A stretch of DNA of 64,000 bases from Apium graveolens (GCF_009905375.1 NC_133653.1:98755261-98819260); one strand, 5' to 3'; counted from the first letter of the stretch, positions 23,521-35,427 are shown. Translations and numbers: made by a program. Notes: generated by a model from the letters alone, not told the origin.

Positions 23521-23989
23521 AGAGATTTTGGAAATAGTAGTGAAGGTAACCGGAGCCGGTACCGAAAAGCTATTTGAGATTGCAATAGAGACCGAATTAT
23601 TGGAAAAGATCATATTGTGCCAGAAAAAGTTATGAATGAAGGCAGGGAGCCAACAATTAGATAAAAGATTAATATCGAGAAAGATGATAAGGGAATAATG
23701 AGGTATTCCTATAGAATTTGGGTTCCGAAAGTTCAAGAGCGTAAGGATGAGAACTTAGATGAGAGCCATAGTTTGAGGAATAAGATTTAGAGTAAACCCT
23801 GAACGTGATAGTCAGGGAGGTCGCCATCAAGATAGAAGGAACCCATGACATAATGGAGTGGAAAATGAGGATTTTAAATTAAAAGATGACCCCAATTATG
23901 GGGAGTGGGATGAAACATTTCATACTAAGGAAACAGAAAGTCGAGTAAGGAAAGGAGACCCGAGACGGTACTCCTATACGGCAATTCAT
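23521..23989 (+). other. F2 interior, unresolved
   Basis: No intact frame. Probably continues decayed pol text after the RNase H fragment, but I cannot match it. Confidence 0.3.
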
Positions 23990-24420
23990 GGACCTGTCTA
24001 AAAAGAACTTAGACTATTATCCCCAACCACCACCCTGAGGAGACAGCGCGGTGAGAAATTCTTTCAGGACCTTTAAGTCGCTAAGCTCTCAGAGTTCCAT
24101 GGAACAAGCTGACCCAGCCGAGGCAAGAGCCTGGCTAAAGGAAATAGAGGAATCATTTGAGATTCTAAATGATTGACGAACCACAAAGGACTGTTTTTGT
24201 CACTTACCCTCCTAAGAGAGAGGCCACCCGCTGGTGAAAGACCAAGAAAGGCACGGAGCCAGAGGTTAGAATAAACTGATTTAAGTTCAGTCAATTGTTT
24301 TCGGGAAAGTAATTCCCAAAGATAAGGAGATAGTGTAAAAGCTTTGGAGCTAGAACAAAGGCAGACGAGTATGATAAATTATGAATCTAAGTTGTAAAAG
24401 TTGTCAAGATTCGTTCTAAG
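23990..24420 (+). pseudogene. F2 gag fragment (Retrotrans_gag domain)
   Basis: Broken frames read ADPAEARAWLKEIEESFEIL (about 24110-24170) and later LEQRQTSMINYESK-like text (about 24350-24390). These are the signature parts of the gypsy capsid domain, corresponding to 46300-46540 of E. Many stops and indels; no zinc knuckle was recognised downstream. Confidence 0.75.
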
Positions 24421-25049
24421 GGCACGAATCCAGAATGACGGGATGTTTGAAATCAATGCTTATGTTGTGTTGGTTCATGAAATAATGATAAGAGAAAGGA
24501 AAATAAAAAGAAATTGAAGTGGAAAGGAATATAACGGCAATAGAGTATGAGGTATGATAAGGGAGTTGGGTATGAGGAAACCCTAACGACTCGTAGCAAT
24601 AGAAATAGAAAAGTATGCATTCGTCAGGATGAGGGTGATTCACCATAAGTTAAAATTGATGGTTGAGGGCATAAGAGATACATATAGTTATCCCCTGTAA
24701 GTTGGGAGGATTCGAGGAAACCTTGAGATAATTCAAAGGATAAATAATGAGACGCAGATAGACTAAGGGGATAAGGAAGTAAGAAATTAGGAAAAATTGG
24801 ATGAAGGAAGTGACCTTCAAGAAGGTGAAATGTAAGACCGGTGGCATGATACCCAGAAAGGGAGACCCAGGTATGAAAGATATCCCAACATTGAGGTGAC
24901 TGTTGAGATAAACAACAAAAGTAAATAAGGAATTATTAAGAAGAAGTTCATGTTGAACATGACCAATATCTTCCAGAACATCCATGTTATCATTACCAAA
25001 TCAGGAAAGAAAAGCGGATGACCATTGTTATCTTTTGGAGGCCATATGG
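24421..25049 (+). other. F2 interior, decayed gag/protease region
   Basis: Position suggests the rest of gag and the protease, but I see no DSG box or CCHC knuckle. No usable frame. Confidence 0.35.
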
Positions 25050-25560
25050 ATTGACCTCAATTTGAATAAGGATGCTATTATGAAGTTAGGTATAGACTAT
25101 CGAGGTGGGGAATGTTGAATAAGATAATCTATCAAGGATATATGACTTGATTTATCCATGGAAGGATGCAGGTACCTTTTAAAGGTGGAATTAAGGATAG
25201 AACATTGGTAACTTAAAATAAATCCTAGGGGACTGCATAAAGGTTGGCATGTCACCCTTAATAGGGACAGTATGAGTTTTGACAGTATGATTGGGAAAGG
25301 GTTAACGTAACAACAACCTTTAAGAATCAGTGGAGAAATTTTTCAGAAGTATATAGATAATGGTTCTACTATTAGTAAATGGTATTGTGATATGCCCTGT
25401 ATCTAGGGAATACAGGAGGAACGATTGAAGGATAACCTTAGAGGTTTTATAAGGAAAAAGGTAATATTCAAAATTCTCAAGAATAGAAATGTGGATAAAG
25501 GAAATATGACGTAATTATAATGATGCCAAGTGGGGCACGTGTTGAACCACGAGAAAGTAT
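25050..25560 (+). pseudogene. F2 reverse transcriptase fragment
   Basis: Scattered matches to the gypsy polymerase appear in order. A DYRG block (about 25090) is followed by DLSMEGCRYLLKVELR-like text where E has [17 protein letters not shown]. An IFQKYIDN-like block (about 25340) and KVIFKILKNRNV-like text come next. The catalytic FIDD box is not readable. The gene is inactive. Confidence 0.65.
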
Positions 25561-27289
25561 GAATCGAACCAGTAAAGGTCGAAATTGTTCAGGGCAATTA
25601 GGGCCCAGGATAAAAGATGTTTTAAGTATGATTAAGAGTCAGTCATGACAGTGATTAACCTCTAAATACTGAGGGGATAACTTATGGAAAAATGGTGATT
25701 TTTTTTTACTCATCTGATTTTAAGGAAAACATCTTCACTCAAGCAGTGATCGGAAATAGGGTAGAAAATTAGTGAAAGTGGTTAAGACGACATTGACTGT
25801 AAGGAAAATTTACTATCAAGAAAGGCCAAAAAGGCGGCTGACACTTTAAATGTAAGAGAATAATTATAGGCGCTCGTGCGAGAGGAATACAGTGATGATG
25901 GTTAAAGCTGTGAAAGTTGTATTATGGTTTGGAAGATTGACATTCCTTCTGATGACTGTGCAATACCCAACCGTAATAGTAGTTGGTAAAGATTTAATTC
26001 GTGTAATTGCCATGAGTGGGCTATCTATCTCAGAAGATACTATCTTGAGAATAATCCAGGACCATGTTTCAAAAAGGACTAAACGAACCTTTGAGTTAAG
26101 TCTTCTATTGAAGGCATATGATTAAGAATGGTATTAACCTGCTATCGTTGCTTTGATTGAAACTCTTCTGCAATTTTATCTACTTCATGCCATGTATGTA
26201 TGTCAGGATCAGAAGTGTTCTTCATGAATCAGGAATGGTGATTATGTTACCTCCTTAGAAGGAATTAGATAGGAGATGTATGGACTCCGTATGGTTAGCT
26301 ATTAAGACTTCATGGAAAATGAATGACTACAGTAGGTCAGTGGTGGACCATAGTAAGGAAGCAATGATTCTGCGAGTAATGAGCTGATTACAACCGTGAG
26401 AGTTGTATTGGAATGGGTGTTGGGATTGAGTACCACTAATCGGGTTGTGGTAGTGTATAAGTTATCATTGATAGACTAATTAAGTAGAGTATCTACCTGG
26501 TAAATAATTATTCTTTCTTATCAATAGAGAGTCGTATTATTATACGAGGAAGGTTGCGATGCAAGAATAGAATTCTAGTAACGATGATGTCTAGAATGAG
26601 ATCCCAGATTCGATTTTCAATGTCGAGGGAGTTTCAAAGGTGATTGTGTATAAGCTCGAGGAAGAGCATGGGTCCATAGAATGATGGACGGGATAGCGAA
26701 AATATTTAGGCATGTGAAATGCGATGCTATAATACTTGATGTTGATATAAATACATATATGTTTTGTTCTGCTATGACAAACCTCTATAGTTCAGAGGTA
26801 GATTCCAAGCCAGATATTTTATGGCAATATTTTTTTTTACATATATACAATTCTCTTCAGTTCGTTCTTTTCTCTTCTTTTCATTTCAAGTAAGCTGAGA
26901 AGAACAACCCTTCCAGAAGGGGAGGTATTGCCGAATGACTATCTATCTTTGTGATAGAAGCCTAGTAGGATACCATCTATTGTTTAGTTGCTTGTCAAGT
27001 ACTAAAGGCTGGCCACCTTCTGTACTAACTATGCGATATAACAAGTGTTCATGATCATAGTGATCTCTCAACAAATTCCTTTACTTCTATATGAAGGATT
27101 AAGCTTCCAAAGATAGAAGCAGCTGAAAAAGGAGTAGTAAAGTTATGGTGGTATTCAGAATGGAAACACGTTCATGATACTAAGGTTGACGTGGTTATTA
27201 AAAGGTTATAGAACACTAACGAGCAAAAGTGTAACCAGTATAATATTATGTACGGAAGATAGCAACGACTACGAACTGGAAAAGGATGG
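25561..27289 (+). other. F2 interior, unresolved
   Basis: Expected to hold RNase H and the integrase N-terminus. Only short frames are open (for example 25892-26125) and I match none of them. A pyrimidine-rich block near 26830-26890 has no obvious role. Confidence 0.35.
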
Positions 27290-28030
27290 GTAGTGAGAAG
27301 CAAAAGATATAATGCTAGAAGCTATGATGAGAGCCGGTGCAATAGACTTGAAAGAATTTGGAATGATCACTTAACGCAGATTAAGTTATCTCACGATAAT
27401 CGATCGTATGTTAGTATCGAGGTATCGCCTTATGAGATCCTTGAGGGAAGACAATGTCGATCTCCCTTATGTTAGGATTAAGTTGTAGAGCGCAAGATGC
27501 TCGGACCCGCAGTTGTCCAAAGGACCAGGGATATAATAGATCTAATCAGAGGACGGCAGGTAGTAGCCCAAGATGGACATGATAAATATGTTGATTTGAC
27601 CTAGTGCTGTTATAGGTATTCCCTTGGAAAGGAAGGATGAGGTTCGGAAAGAAATGAAAGCTAAGTCCACGAATTGTTGGACCCTTGGATATATTAAGAC
27701 ATATTAGGAAGTTATCATATGAGCTAGCCCTAACCCCGAACATGTAACAAGTTCGTAACGTGTTTCACGTATCAATGTTAAGGAAGTGTAATTCAGATGC
27801 CAGATAAATAGAGGCATATGAGCGCATAGATATGCAACCCGACATAACCTATATGGAGCAACCAGGAAGGGTTATAGAGTGAAAAGGAACAAGTGCTTAG
27901 GAGAAGGATTATCAAACTAGGCAAAGTTGGTGGTAGGACCACAATGTCGAAAATAGACTTGAGAGTTAGAAAGTGCAATATTAAGAAGGTATCCCTATTC
28001 ATTTCTATCTGATTCCGGGACGGAATCCTT
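27290..28030 (+). pseudogene. F2 integrase C-terminal and chromodomain-like fragment
   Basis: Broken frames read SPYEILEGRQCRSPLC (about 27425-27473), then text like GPAVVQRTRDIIDLIRGRQV, KLSYELAL and VFHVSMLRKY. A tail follows in the position of the chromodomain of element E (42230-42634). The fragment ends just before the polypurine tract, as in intact chromoviruses. Many stops. Confidence 0.75.
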
Positions 28031-28032
28031 TT

Positions 28033-28045
28033 AAGGAGGGGAGAC
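28033..28045 (+). promoter_or_regulatory. Polypurine tract of F2
   Basis: AAGGAGGGGAGAC immediately before the 3' LTR. Confidence 0.9.
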
Positions 28046-30288
28046 TGTAATAACCCCAATTTTTGGGAAATTTTTGAAACCCTTATGAATAGTGTTTTTG
28101 CTGAATGAGAAAACTTTTCATGCCACACTATGTAGGGGTTCTGTTATTGATCTTCTGGGATATTATTAGTACTCTATGTGGTATATAAGTGTATGTAAAG
28201 ATCGTCAGAATCCAATTCCGAACACTTGGATTTTTCCCGGAACTCCACTAGATACGGAAAGAATTGAGAAAAAGGTAACAGGATAAAAAGGATTTAAATT
28301 AAAGGATTATAAGAGAGGATCATAAAAGGAATACAATATATTGACAAAGGTTAAGGGAACCTAAGTAATAAGATCCCGGGTATGATCCCTCAAACGATAA
28401 ACGAGAACGAAAGTTAAGCGAACCGTATAACAGATCAGCGGTCATTAGGAAAACAATTAGGAAGTTAATCAAAGGGATTAGAGTGAGTGATGTCACCCAA
28501 CCAATGAGAGGAGGACAAAGAGGGAAGGATGACATCACAACATGACACAAGCATGACATGGGAAGGAAGGAGGTGTGGTTGAATGAGAACCACACAAACT
28601 CAAGGGCAACAAGGTAATTAACTAAATCAAACACAAAAACAAGCCAACCAAGCCAAGAAAAATCATTTTTCATCAACATCAAAAAGCAACCAAGGCATGA
28701 TTTATCTTTGCTCTCGGCTTTTTACTATTCAAAAGGCAAGGAAATTCAAAAATCAAAGATCCAAGCTTCCTAAATTGGTGAGTTAATTCCCTAATCATCT
28801 TCATGCTTAGTTAGGGTTATATCATGAGTTTAAGCCATCAATTCCTTCTCCATCTTCTTCATTTAATCAAAGAAGAAGACTATGAATAGTGTTTTCAAGT
28901 TTTTAACTTGAAATTTTTCTTGTTTTCCTTGAAGATCCAAGCATTCCTAAGACTTCTCAAAGCTTCTTAAGGCTTCCTAGCTCCTCCCACCACTTCAAGG
29001 AAGGTATATCATCTCCAAACCCTAGATTCCTATGTATTATAAGATGATTTTGATTAGTAGGGTGATATTGTAGCTTGATGTTGTGATTTGGAGTTTGGGA
29101 TTTGAAATGGTATTGAATTGGAATGGTAAATGTTGTTGTTTTGATTAAAAGAACTTAAGAATGGTTAAAGTTAAGCTTAGGCATAAGTATGAATGTTAAA
29201 ATTGAATTGGTTGGGGTTGTTATGATGTGATAAGGATGGATGTTGGTTGTATGTTGGATTTGAGGTTGAATTGGGTTGGTTTTGAATGGTTTAAAATTGG
29301 GAAATCGCGTAAACATAGCCGTCGTAACGTCCGATTTTCTTTAGACTGTTTTTGTGCATAACATTAGGACCCGAGAACCCCCTGCTAGATTATGACCATT
29401 GCCATTTTTAGATAGCTAATGTTACGAGCTTCGTTTTGATATGTAGTTCGTTCAATTCTGATGCACGGTTTAGAAGAAAAGACCGTTTCAAGTAACGGCG
29501 TTTCGCGAACGAAACTTTTCCCCTCGCCTTACTTTGAAACATAGGTTAAAGACCAAAAAGGGTTAATTAATGTATGAAACATTTATGGTAAGTGTGTTAG
29601 GCAGTTGGTAAGACACTCGCGAAGGAATCGCTTTAAAACTCGTAAAGGTTAAATTATTAAAAATGGTGGAGCCGAGGGTACCCGAGTGACTTAAGCGAAT
29701 CAGTAAGCGCAAAACAAGCGTTAGAGTCTAAGTTAGTTAAAGAATAGATTTACAAGTGACTTTGGTTTAATTCCAACTTACTTGTTGTTTATAGGTTACC
29801 AGACTCGTCCCGAGCCATTCGTAACCCCCAGTCGCTCAGGCAAGTTTTCTACCCGTTATAACTGTTGTTGTGATGAATATATGTATTTGCATTATCTTGC
29901 GATAGATGCATGTTGGTTAATTAGCAAATGTTGCAATATATTGAAGCATGCTGCTATGGTATATATATATGCATGCCTGTTTCGTATTCTTTCCATATAT
30001 ATCTGTTGTTTCAGTTGATAATACCTATGCTAGAGGATAGCGGTAATTTGCATATACCCTTAGTACAGGGACCCAAAGGTGAAAATATTTTCTAAAACCG
30101 GGAGTCGAGGATCCCGAGTAGATTTTGAATATCTGGATATAAATATATATATACTTATATATATATATATGGTCATAGTTTTCAAAACTATTAATCGAAT
30201 AAGGTTTATTCGATAACTTTAACTTTATTTTATTATTGAATATTATTTCGAATATTATTCGAAGGCGTATGACTCCTTTATATTAAAT

Positions 30289-30650
30289 GAATATTATTTT
30301 GAATATTCATTCAAGGACTTATGACTCCTTTTATTTTATTAATGAATATTATTTTGAATATTCATTCGAGACTTATGACTCCTTTTATTTTATTAATGAA
30401 TATTATTTTGAATATTCATTCAAGGACTTATGACTCCTTTTATTTTATTAATGAATATTATTTTGAATATTCATTCGAGGACTTATGACTCCTTTTATTT
30501 TATTAAATGAATATTATTTTGAATATTCATTCGAGGACTTATGACTTCTTTTATTTTATTATCTGAATATTATTTGAATATTCATTCGAGGGCTTATGAC
30601 TCAGTTTATATGGTTTAATAAATATTTTTGAATATTCATTTGAGGATCTA
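30289..30650. repeat. 55-bp tandem repeat in F LTR (3' copy)
   Basis: Same array as at 20463, with one more unit and a one-base loss (GAGACTT for GAGGACTT) in one unit. A unit gain between otherwise near-identical LTRs shows the array is unstable. Confidence 0.9.
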
Positions 30651-31995
30651 TGACTCCGATTATTTGCTGAGATTTGTTCTTTATTTTATTAAAGAATAAG
30701 GTGTAAATAATCAAACTTATTTTCGATTATTCAAATAAATATAGTACTTTCATATAAGTATATCTTTGGTTATTTAATACTCGTTTCAAGTATAAGTTTT
30801 AATACTTTTACTTCAATTATTTTTATAAAGATTATTCTTTATGGGAATATTATTTAAATAATAATATTCAGTCATTTTCTAAATATTCTGGGGACTGATT
30901 TACTTCATTAAATCAGCTTTACTCCAAACACTCTATAAAGTGTTTTCGAGTCTTCAAAATGATTTTTAAAAGATAGAGCGGATCCCAAAACTCATTTTTA
31001 TATTTAAGATCTTCCTTTTAAGGGGATTTAAATACTCGCTCAAAACCTGAGGGATCCGGCTCTGTGGTGTGTTTTATATTCGCAACAAGGTTGCTGTTTT
31101 GTTAAATGAATTGATTACTTACCCAACACTCGGGAAGTAAAATTCTTGGAACAAGTTAATCCATTAACAGGCATCGCCTGGGAAATATCGGTGAGTTTTC
31201 CTTTCCAACTAGATACGACTTCTTGGTGGAGCCGTATCAACAAGTTCTACTTGGGGAAAGGGGGAACAAGCTTTACGTTTCAGAGTCATGGATTTCATCT
31301 GAACTAGGAGTGGCGTAAGTGGTCGAGTGGCGCCGGCCCAGCCTTATTATATTGGCCCAAATGGCCTGGAAGTTCCGCTAAGGCGGTCCATTCCTTAGGA
31401 GTTCAGTGTTCGGTTGACAAGTAAATCCGACAGGTTCTCCTCTACATGTAGAAAATGGTGGGGTTGTACTACTACGACTGATCATCGTAAGTGGTCTTCC
31501 TGGCGCGGCAAACTCCCGTAATGAGTTCATCATCCATTTGGATAATTCTGCAACACTACCCGTAGCATTTCGATCGAAAGGCTACTAATGGGTGGTTGCC
31601 GAAGCATTGACAGGGTCAAACATTTTTATTGGTGTATCCATTGAATGAAGTATCTCGTAACTTCATTTCTTTTCAAAATATTTCAAAGATCAAATATTTT
31701 CAAGTTTTATTTGTGGTCTCATCTATGGGATGACCTCGTGAATCTTATTATACTTCGAACAGTAGTAGTTCAAGTAGATTTCTAAAAAAAAAATGGTATA
31801 AGTATAGTGAAGTAATTGGTAACTTCATCTTCTTTTAAAACTTATATCCAGTAAGTAATTACCTTACTCATGATAAAGAATTCTAGTAAGTATCCATTTA
31901 GATACTTGTATTATTGTTATCACTATATATTATCTTGTGAGCTGTAAGGCTCACTCTTGCTTTATTTCTTCATCACACAACAACAGTTAGGAAAG

Positions 31996-32184
31996 ATGGC
32001 CAGACTCCAGCAGACCCAGCGCAAGCGCGTGGGAAGCGTCCCGCGTCTTCCCGATGATGTTGTGGCTGCTATAGCTGCAGAGGTAGATCCATTGGTAGAT
32101 CAGGCATTCTATTTTGAGAATCAAATTATGTATAATTATAACTTGTGGCAGATAATGGCAATTAACTGTAAATTTATCAAGTAA
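31996..32184 (+). CDS. Short LTR ORF, 3' LTR copy
   Basis: Identical in protein to 22117-22305. In this copy it would be transcribed only by readout into flanking DNA. See the 5' copy for description and doubts. Confidence 0.4.
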   Translation: MARLQQTQRKRVGSVPRLPDDVVAAIAAEVDPLVDQAFYFENQIMYNYNLWQIMAINCKFIK

Positions 32185-32394
32185 TCATTTTGGGTTGTAA
32201 TAACTTTTAAATTGTGGATTCAAAGACTTGTACTTATTTAAATTTCATCTCTGAGACTATAACGGGTTGTGGTGTGTGTTAGTGTGGGGTCACAGCATAA
32301 GGTTATTATTATTAATTAAGTGAAGTGATATTGTGGAGAGAAAGACCGTGACGACCCGGATCCCCGACCCCGGATCTGGGGGTGTTACATTTTC

Positions 32395-34192
32395 CCTTTC
32401 TTAACTTGACTCGATTCTCCTGGAACAAAGTTCTTGGAAACAGATCCATACTTTTCATTCAACTTAACAAGTTTAGCTTTACTGATAGGCTTGCTTACAG
32501 TCGACGGATGAGGATTTGCATTAGTCGACGGATGACTCTTTTTGTTATCCGACGGATGACCCTCATCATCCGTCGAGACTTCATCTGTTAGCACTCCATT
32601 CACAAAATTTGGTTCTAGTTTCTCCTTGTTCTTTTTCCAGGCTGCATCACAGAAGGACTCGATTCCTTGAACTTTGGTAATTTGAGCATGGACATCTCTA
32701 GATGTTTTCCATGCCTTAATCACCTCTTGTTCACGCTCGAGCCACTTCTTCAAAATTTCTTCTTTCTTCAAGGACTCAGTTAATTCCTCCTTGGCAATCT
32801 TACACTCAATTCTTAATTTTTCAAAATCAATGAACTGAGACTCTAGCACATTATTTCTCTCACTCAAAAACAAATTGTTTTCTTTGATTTTAGCATTTTC
32901 TTTAGTAAGAGACTTAAGTGTAACACACAAATGATATAACTCTGTAGACATGTCATTTATAGCATCATTACACTCAGCTTTAGATAAATGTGCAAGGTTT
33001 GTAGTAATTCCCTGATTACTTGAAGAACTTGTTTCTGTTTCATCAGACTTGGCCATTAGGGCTAGATTGACATAGCTGACATCTTCATCTTCATCCAGAC
33101 CATCTGCTGCCCAGTCATTTTCTTGTATAATGAAAGCCCTTCCCTTTGTTTGAGCAGCTCAAAGTATTTTTGCTTATAATCCATAGGCTCAAACTTTTTC
33201 TTTCTTGAATCTAACTTTCTACACTCACTGGCAAAGTGCCCTGCCAAGCCACATTTGAAACATTTGAATTTTGATTTATCCACCATGTTTCTATTTGGCT
33301 TGGCTGCTCCAAAGTTCTTTTTGAACTTGATCTTGGCAAATCTTCTGGAAAGAAATGCTAAATGTTCATCAATGTCTTCCATGTCATCTTGGCTTAAAGA
33401 ATCTTCATTTTCTACTGCAAGCCCCTTGCCCTTGCTTTCACAGACCCTTGAAGTTGACTCAACAGCTTCCATCTTCATCTCCTTCTCTTTCTCTAACTCA
33501 GCAACTAGTGCAATGGACCCTCCTTTCTTCTTTCCTCTCTCCATCCTCTCATCTTGCTCAATTTCAAGCTCATAAGTTTTCAGGATGCCAAACAGTCTCT
33601 CCAAAGTAAACTCCTTATAATCTTATGAGTTTCTCAATGAGACTGTCATTGGTTTCCATTCCTTTGGAAGAGATCTAAGGAATTTCAGATTGGAGTCTTT
33701 TGTCTGATAGACCCTTCCATGCAACTTTAGAGCATTTGACAGTTTTTGAAACCTACTAAAAATGTCAGTGAGAGACTCACTTTCTTCATTATGAAAATGC
33801 TCATATTACTGAATCAGTGGCTGCATCTTATTTTCTCTAACTTGCTCAGTGCCATCACAGATGATCTGTATTGTATCCCAAACATCCTTGGCAGTTTTGC
33901 AGTTGATAATGTTGTCAAACATATCACCATCAACTCCATTAAACATGATATTCATGGCCTTTTTATCCTTCCTGACTTGTTCAATATCGGGATCAGACCA
34001 TTCATGCCTTGGCTTGGGGACAGATGGCTCATTTCCAGTTGCAGCTCTCATTGGTACATGAGGGCCTCTTTCTATGCAATCTACATAGGCCTCATCTTGA
34101 GAAAGCAAATAAAGATGTATCTTTACCATCCAATGATGGTAATTATCTTTCTCAAGAAAAGGAATCTTGACTCCAATATCCTTCTTGTTCAT
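32395..34192 (-). pseudogene. gag of B, 5' part
   Basis: Starts MNKKDIGVKIPFLEKDNYHH at 34192, the copia gag N-terminus. The capsid region (UBN2/gag-polypeptide type) follows, then the first zinc knuckle CFKCGLAGHFASEC, a coiled-coil stretch and a linker with the octamer cluster at 32496-32580. Breaks include a stop at 33806 (MQPLIQ then stop) and frameshifts near 33605 and 33060. It is cut by F2 after KKGK; the rest is at 17624-18224. A untranslated strip (34193-34240) lies between the ATG and the primer site. Confidence 0.88.
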
Positions 34193-34240
34193 GTTGTTGT
34201 ATTGTTTTGATCTTTAAACTCTTTGTTCTTCAAGAGCTTC

Positions 34241-34251
34241 CTCTGATACCA
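34241..34251 (-). promoter_or_regulatory. Primer-binding site of B
   Basis: TGGTATCAGAG on the minus strand, complementary to initiator tRNA-Met, two bases from the LTR end. The next base is G where A has C. Confidence 0.9.
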
Positions 34252-34253
34252 AT

Positions 34254-35422
34254 TGTTAGTCCCTTAACAATATAACAAGAATTACAGAAGGGGGGTTGAA
34301 TGGAATTCTTGAAACTTTTTCTTGAATAAAAAATGTTCTAACTCAATTATATATATCAGTGTAAATTGATTAGCAGAATGCAGAATAATCACTTGAAATG
34401 AATCAAAACACAAGTAATTAAAAACAAGAGTCTTTAAAAACTTTCTGGTGGATTTAAATGATTCCATCATAGATATATAATATATATCGAGAGAACTCTG
34501 TGTGCAAAAAACTCACAGCTGCTTACAAATGAACAACTAAGAATATAGAGAAATACTGAGAATTCATCTTACAAATGTTTCTCTCTTGGTTGATTAGTTT
34601 CTTAGTTGGTTAGTTGTTCTATTTGCTGCTTCTTGGTTTATATATCACCAAGATTACAAAGAAATAAGACAAGATAATAAAACAAAAACTATCGAGTCTA
34701 TTACAATGCTACTTCATTACTCTATTCCAGCATCTTTGAATATCTTCACAATAGCATGGAAATGGCAATGCTTCTTTGTTCTCGAAAACCCAGCTGAATA
34801 GGCTACCACATTCCATTTGCATACACTCGACGCATGTGACTGTGTTGTCACTGTCAACAGATATTTGAATTCTTTATCCATCGGGGTTCATGATTATCCG
34901 TCGAGTTAATGATCATCCGTCGGGTTGTTGATCATCCGTCGAATTCATTGTTGTTTATCCGTCAGGTAGCAATCAGGCACTAGACTTCATTTCATTTATG
35001 CAGAATTACAAGACATCATCTATGTACAATTAATCAACCTATTCTGTATATCTAGTTAAAGTCAACATGACTTAAGTACTACTAGAGATTCTAAACAACA
35101 GCTTATAAATGTTTCTCTCTTGGTTGCTTAGTTTCTTAGTTGTTCATTTGTAAGTAGCTGTGAGCTTTTTCCACATAGAGTTCTCTCGATATATATTATA
35201 TATCTCTGGTGGAATCATTTAAATCCATCAGAAAGTTTTTAAAGACTCTTGTTTTTAATTACTTGTGTTTTGATTCATTTCAAGTGATTATTCCGCATTC
35301 TGCTAATCAATTCACACTGATATATATAATTGAGTTAGAACAATTTTTATTCAAGAAAATGTTTCAAGAATTCCATTCAACTCTCCTTCTGTAATTCTTG
35401 TTATATTGTTAAGGGACTAACA
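34254..35422 (-). repeat. Rearranged 5' LTR of B with inverted R/U5 at its outer end
   Basis: From 34254 to about 35094 the sequence is a normal minus-strand LTR (compare 4234-5081). The distal U3 (counterpart of 5081-5275) is missing. Instead there is a 44-base direct duplication of mid-LTR sequence (about 35099-35142), then an inverted copy of the R/U5 end (35135-35422) matching the complement of 34254-34541. The switch lies in TTCTTAGTTG, present in both strands of the LTR. The outer end therefore reads GGGACTAACA, a U5 end, directly followed by the GATAT duplication. The arms of about 285 bp enclose about 590 bp. The octamer cluster is at 34873-34965. Confidence 0.92.
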
Positions 35423-35427
35423 GATAT

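Larger units (their letters stand above)
18225..32389 (+). mobile_element. F2: full-length Ty3/gypsy element with 4.3 kb LTRs and ruined interior
   Basis: 14,165 bp on the plus strand, flanked by identical TTTTC at 18220-18224 and 32390-32394. It has two LTRs, a tRNA-Met primer site, a 5.5 kb interior and a polypurine tract. The LTRs differ by about 24 substitutions and a few indels by eye (about 0.6 percent), so the insertion is recent. The interior nevertheless has no long ORF, and only fragments of gag, reverse transcriptase, RNase H, integrase and chromodomain are recognisable. This pattern points to a non-autonomous element copied with proteins from a partner. Confidence 0.95.
28046..32389 (+). 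repeat. 3' LTR of F2
   Basis: 4344 bp, almost identical to the 5' LTR. It has one extra 55-bp tandem unit, which explains most of the length difference. It ends at TTACA followed by the TTTTC duplication. Confidence 0.95.
4234..35422 (-). mobile_element. Element B: Sirevirus-like Ty1/copia, minus strand, host of two nested gypsy insertions
   Basis: Read on the minus strand, the order is rearranged 5' LTR, PBS, gag, pol, third ORF, polypurine tract and 3' LTR. It is flanked by GATAT. Two gypsy-type insertions, F1 and F2, interrupt pol and gag. Removing them and their duplications leaves about 13.25 kb, close to the related element A. Every gene has stops or frameshifts, so the element is dead. 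The two LTRs differ by roughly 3-4 percent by eye over the shared part. Confidence 0.93.

Noticed and set aside
25892..26125. 77-codon plus-strand ORF in F2 as a gene
   Set aside because: Lies in decayed pol with no recognisable domain; chance open frame.
33255..33609. Plus-strand ORFs of 106 and 84 codons opposite gag of B, with similar frames opposite gag of A
   Set aside because: Shadows of gag on the other strand; composition mirrors the Lys/Glu-rich sense frame.
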